A stretch of 24,696 nt of DNA from contig JAGLUD010000093.1 in assembly GCA_023134935.1 (NCBI GenBank), positions 1-24,696 of the forward strand, in the 5' to 3' direction. Both the position numbers and the translations under genes were made by a program. This document shows positions 22,572 through 24,696 of the stretch, one piece after another (position 1 is the stretch's first letter; each line of letters opens with the position of its first letter). Under the pieces are notes generated by a model, which made no database searches, was not told where the DNA came from, and was given only the letters and a program-made list of their open reading frames with translations. The DNA is from Paracoccaceae bacterium (GTDB lineage: Bacteria; Pseudomonadota; Alphaproteobacteria; Rhodobacterales; Rhodobacteraceae).

Positions 22572-24696
22572 TTGTCAGAGCTACGAATAGCTGCAAATCT
22601 AATTGATTTCACTAGTTATGGTCATTTGCAAATTGTGTATGTTAACGGAAGCACGCAAATGGAAATGGAGGTTCAAGCTCCGATAAATGGAAATGGAGGT
22701 TCAAGCTCCGATAAATGGAAACTTTGATGAATTTCCAAATTTCGCGTATTCTCCTATACAAGACCATACAACAAACACACCCAATTATAATGATCCCGAC
22801 AAATATGCTTATGTAACAATCGATATCGGCGACAGGAACCCCGATGATGTTTGGCTGTTGCTCACTGATATTCACGAACAATTTCTGATCTCGAGTCCGA
22901 ATTATTCTTATAATTTAGGCCAAAACAGTAACTCTTATGCGGCTACTTTGTTGTGGATGGTTGGCGTAGATATAGACGATTACTTGAGCGCTGTAACACC
23001 GACAGATGTAACTGCCGAAGATCCCTTCCCAGGGGCGAATAGAAATGTGCTGACGGACGGCTATGGTTTCGGTGGAAGTATTAATTTCGACCTAACCTTA
23101 GAAGGAACCAACGGCGATGACATTCTAAGGACTGGCACAGGCAACGACTGGTTAACTGGCGGTCTTGGCGACGACACAATTTACGCTGGCGGGAATAATG
23201 ACGAACTTTACGGAGGAACTGGCGACGATCTGCTTTATGGTGAAGATGGCGATGACACGTTAATTGGCGGAACCGGTAGCGATTTGCTTGATGGTGGTGA
23301 CGGGCTTGACGTTGTGGACTATTTACTTGTTTCTGATCCCGAAACTGCTGTTCGGGATATTGGTATTTATCTGTATGCAAGCGGTGCCTCTGATAGCATT
23401 GATGTCGTGGATGGGCTTGGAGGTACGGATACTCTGGTTTCGATTGAGACGATTGTAGGGACGTCCTTTGGTGATGTATTTTCCTTTTCCGGGGATTTGG
23501 TGAGCGCAATTGAAGGCCTATTATTAATTGATGGAGGTGCAAATAATGCTTCTGGCGATCTATTGGACTTTAGCGGAATTACAGGCGGGCTAGGCGTTCA
23601 AGTTACTTTGGCGCAGTTTGATTTTGGGTTGGTTAACGTTGTCGGTGGTACAGACGCAGGAAGCCTGAAAATAGATGAAATCGAAAGTGTCATAGGAACG
23701 GCATTTAACGATAAAATTATCGGCAATGATCAAAACAACTGGATTGATGGCGGAGATGGTGACGACGTGATTACCGCCGGTGCCGGAGACGATTTTGTTA
23801 TCGGTGGATTGGGCAACGACACCCTAGACGGCGGCAACCATAATCAGAACGGAGATGTATTAGATTATAGCTCCGTATCAGATAGTCTTCGGTTCAGGCT
23901 TTCGGTACCCTTAGGTGTCGGCCAACCTGCCGTCTTTCAGGTTAACCAATACGAAATTTCTAACGGCTGGGTGGATACCGCTCAGAACTTCGAAAACTAC
24001 ATCTTAACAGCCCAAACCGATCTCGCTTTCCTGGAAGGCAGTATCGAAAACTTTGGTGGCCTCAGCATCGACGCCGGAACGAATGCGACCGTCATAAGTG
24101 TCGATCCGATCGCTTGGGCCGGTCAGCCTATCTATTCAATTGAGATGGACGGCGATGTCCTGAGCATGGAATTATTAGCTAGTCCGACTGGAGCGGTTCT
24201 TACTGATACCGACGAGATTCATGTTCAACTTGACAATATCGACACGGCAGAAGTGGATGATGATGGTACTCTGGTATCCGGCGCAACGACTATAAACCTT
24301 ATCGGGTTCGAGAACGTGCTTGGCTCCAATGCAAGCGATACGATTCACGGGAACGAGTCGGAGAATTCCCTCTTCGGATTTGGCGGAAATGACACTCTAG
24401 TTGGACGCGGAGGCGGCGAGTACTTGGTTGGTGGCGCTGGTGATGATATTCTGGCGGGCGGCTATTGGGATGGCGTCGAGTTTTGGAATGATCCTGACTT
24501 TGAATTAGGTGATGATAATGTGCCTTATCAAGACGATGGTGTTCGGGATGTTCTTATTGGTGGTGCCGGAATTGATATTTTCCTAGCATCGAACAACGAT
24601 CTTATCGTTGATAAGTCGTTCGGAGATTTATTCGCCTATACAAACTACGGGACCAATGATGAGGGCAAAGTTTATTTTAACGGTTTGGAATTAACT
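22572..24696 (+). pseudogene. RTX calcium-binding repeat protein, frame broken by duplication; 3' end beyond window
   Basis: Starting at TTG 22572 (AGGAG 7 bases upstream), the frame runs MSELRIAANLIDFTSYGHLQ and on, but a 28-bp tandem duplication shifts it to two TGA stops near 22724. Deleting one copy restores a single frame of 699 residues to the window edge with no stop. The N-terminal 150 residues form a non-repeat domain with QNSNSYAATLL. After it come three clusters of RTX GGxGxDxLx nonapeptides (about 23130-23320, 23720-23860, 24350-24470), which bind Ca2+ in type I secreted proteins. With two copies present, an ATG at 22687 or 22693 inside the second copy is in frame with the RTX part but lacks a well-placed ribosome-binding site. 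The gene is therefore a fresh pseudogene or switched off, or it is made in a shortened form. The secretion signal and any effector domain lie outside the window. Confidence 0.75.
22657..22721 (+). repeat. 28-bp direct tandem repeat, about 2.3 copies, inside the RTX gene
   Basis: Two identical 28-base units (22661-22688 and 22689-22716), each starting GGAAATGGAGG, are followed by a partial third start (GGAAA) and preceded by AAAT shared with the unit end. The perfect repeat tract is 65 bases. Because 28 is not a multiple of three, each gain or loss of a unit changes the reading frame of the RTX gene. Confidence 0.95.

Noticed and set aside
22642..22881. Minus-strand frame with hydrophobic stretch across the 28-bp repeat
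   Set aside because: It is the antisense of the RTX N-terminal region. The plus-strand frame continues coherently for almost 2 kb and has a ribosome-binding site.
23130..24470. Regularly repeated GGxGxD-coding units resembling a repeat array
   Set aside because: These are degenerate protein-level RTX nonapeptides, not CRISPR or DNA-level direct repeats.

Overview
The window looks like part of an alphaproteobacterial chromosome or large plasmid, probably from the Rhodobacterales/Roseobacter group. That placement is an inference from moderate GC, codon style and the gene families present. No rRNA, tRNA, integrase or CRISPR array is visible. Most of the window is an accessory island of nucleic-acid-processing genes.

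Region 1 (about 270-4870, minus strand) is a two-gene operon. It encodes a SbcD/YhaO-like metallophosphoesterase followed, with an ATGA overlap, by a large YhaN/SMC-like ATPase that lacks the Rad50/SbcC zinc hook. Region 2 (5210-10130) holds two divergent genes: a small GIY-YIG nuclease-like protein (minus) and a 1327-residue STAND/NACHT-like NTPase with a C-terminal PD-(D/E)xK nuclease signature (plus). The second is the strongest candidate for an undescribed defence protein. Region 3 (10532-14407, plus) is a Gabija-type pair: gajA, an OLD-family ATPase plus TOPRIM nuclease, and gajB, a UvrD-like helicase, three bases apart. Region 4 (about 14645-15120, minus) is a decayed gene with a topoisomerase-type zinc-finger tail, broken by three +1 slips in homopolymer runs. 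Region 5 (15271-21259, plus) is a Shango-type operon: sngA (membrane-anchored TerB_N/TerB protein), sngB (BrxD-like ATPase) and sngC (Lhr/BrxHI-like helicase).

Region 6 (21912 to the window end, plus) leaves the defence theme. A small exported cysteine-containing protein is followed 21 bases later by a long RTX calcium-binding repeat protein that runs off the window. The RTX reading frame is interrupted near its start by a perfect 28-bp tandem duplication. Removing one copy joins a well-initiated N-terminus to the rest, so this is either a recent frameshift or a phase-variation switch.

As a whole, Gabija, Shango, the STAND-nuclease, the GIY-YIG protein and the SbcCD-like pair sit side by side, with a gene fossil and repeat-like intergenic DNA between modules. 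This is typical of a defence island built by successive module exchange.
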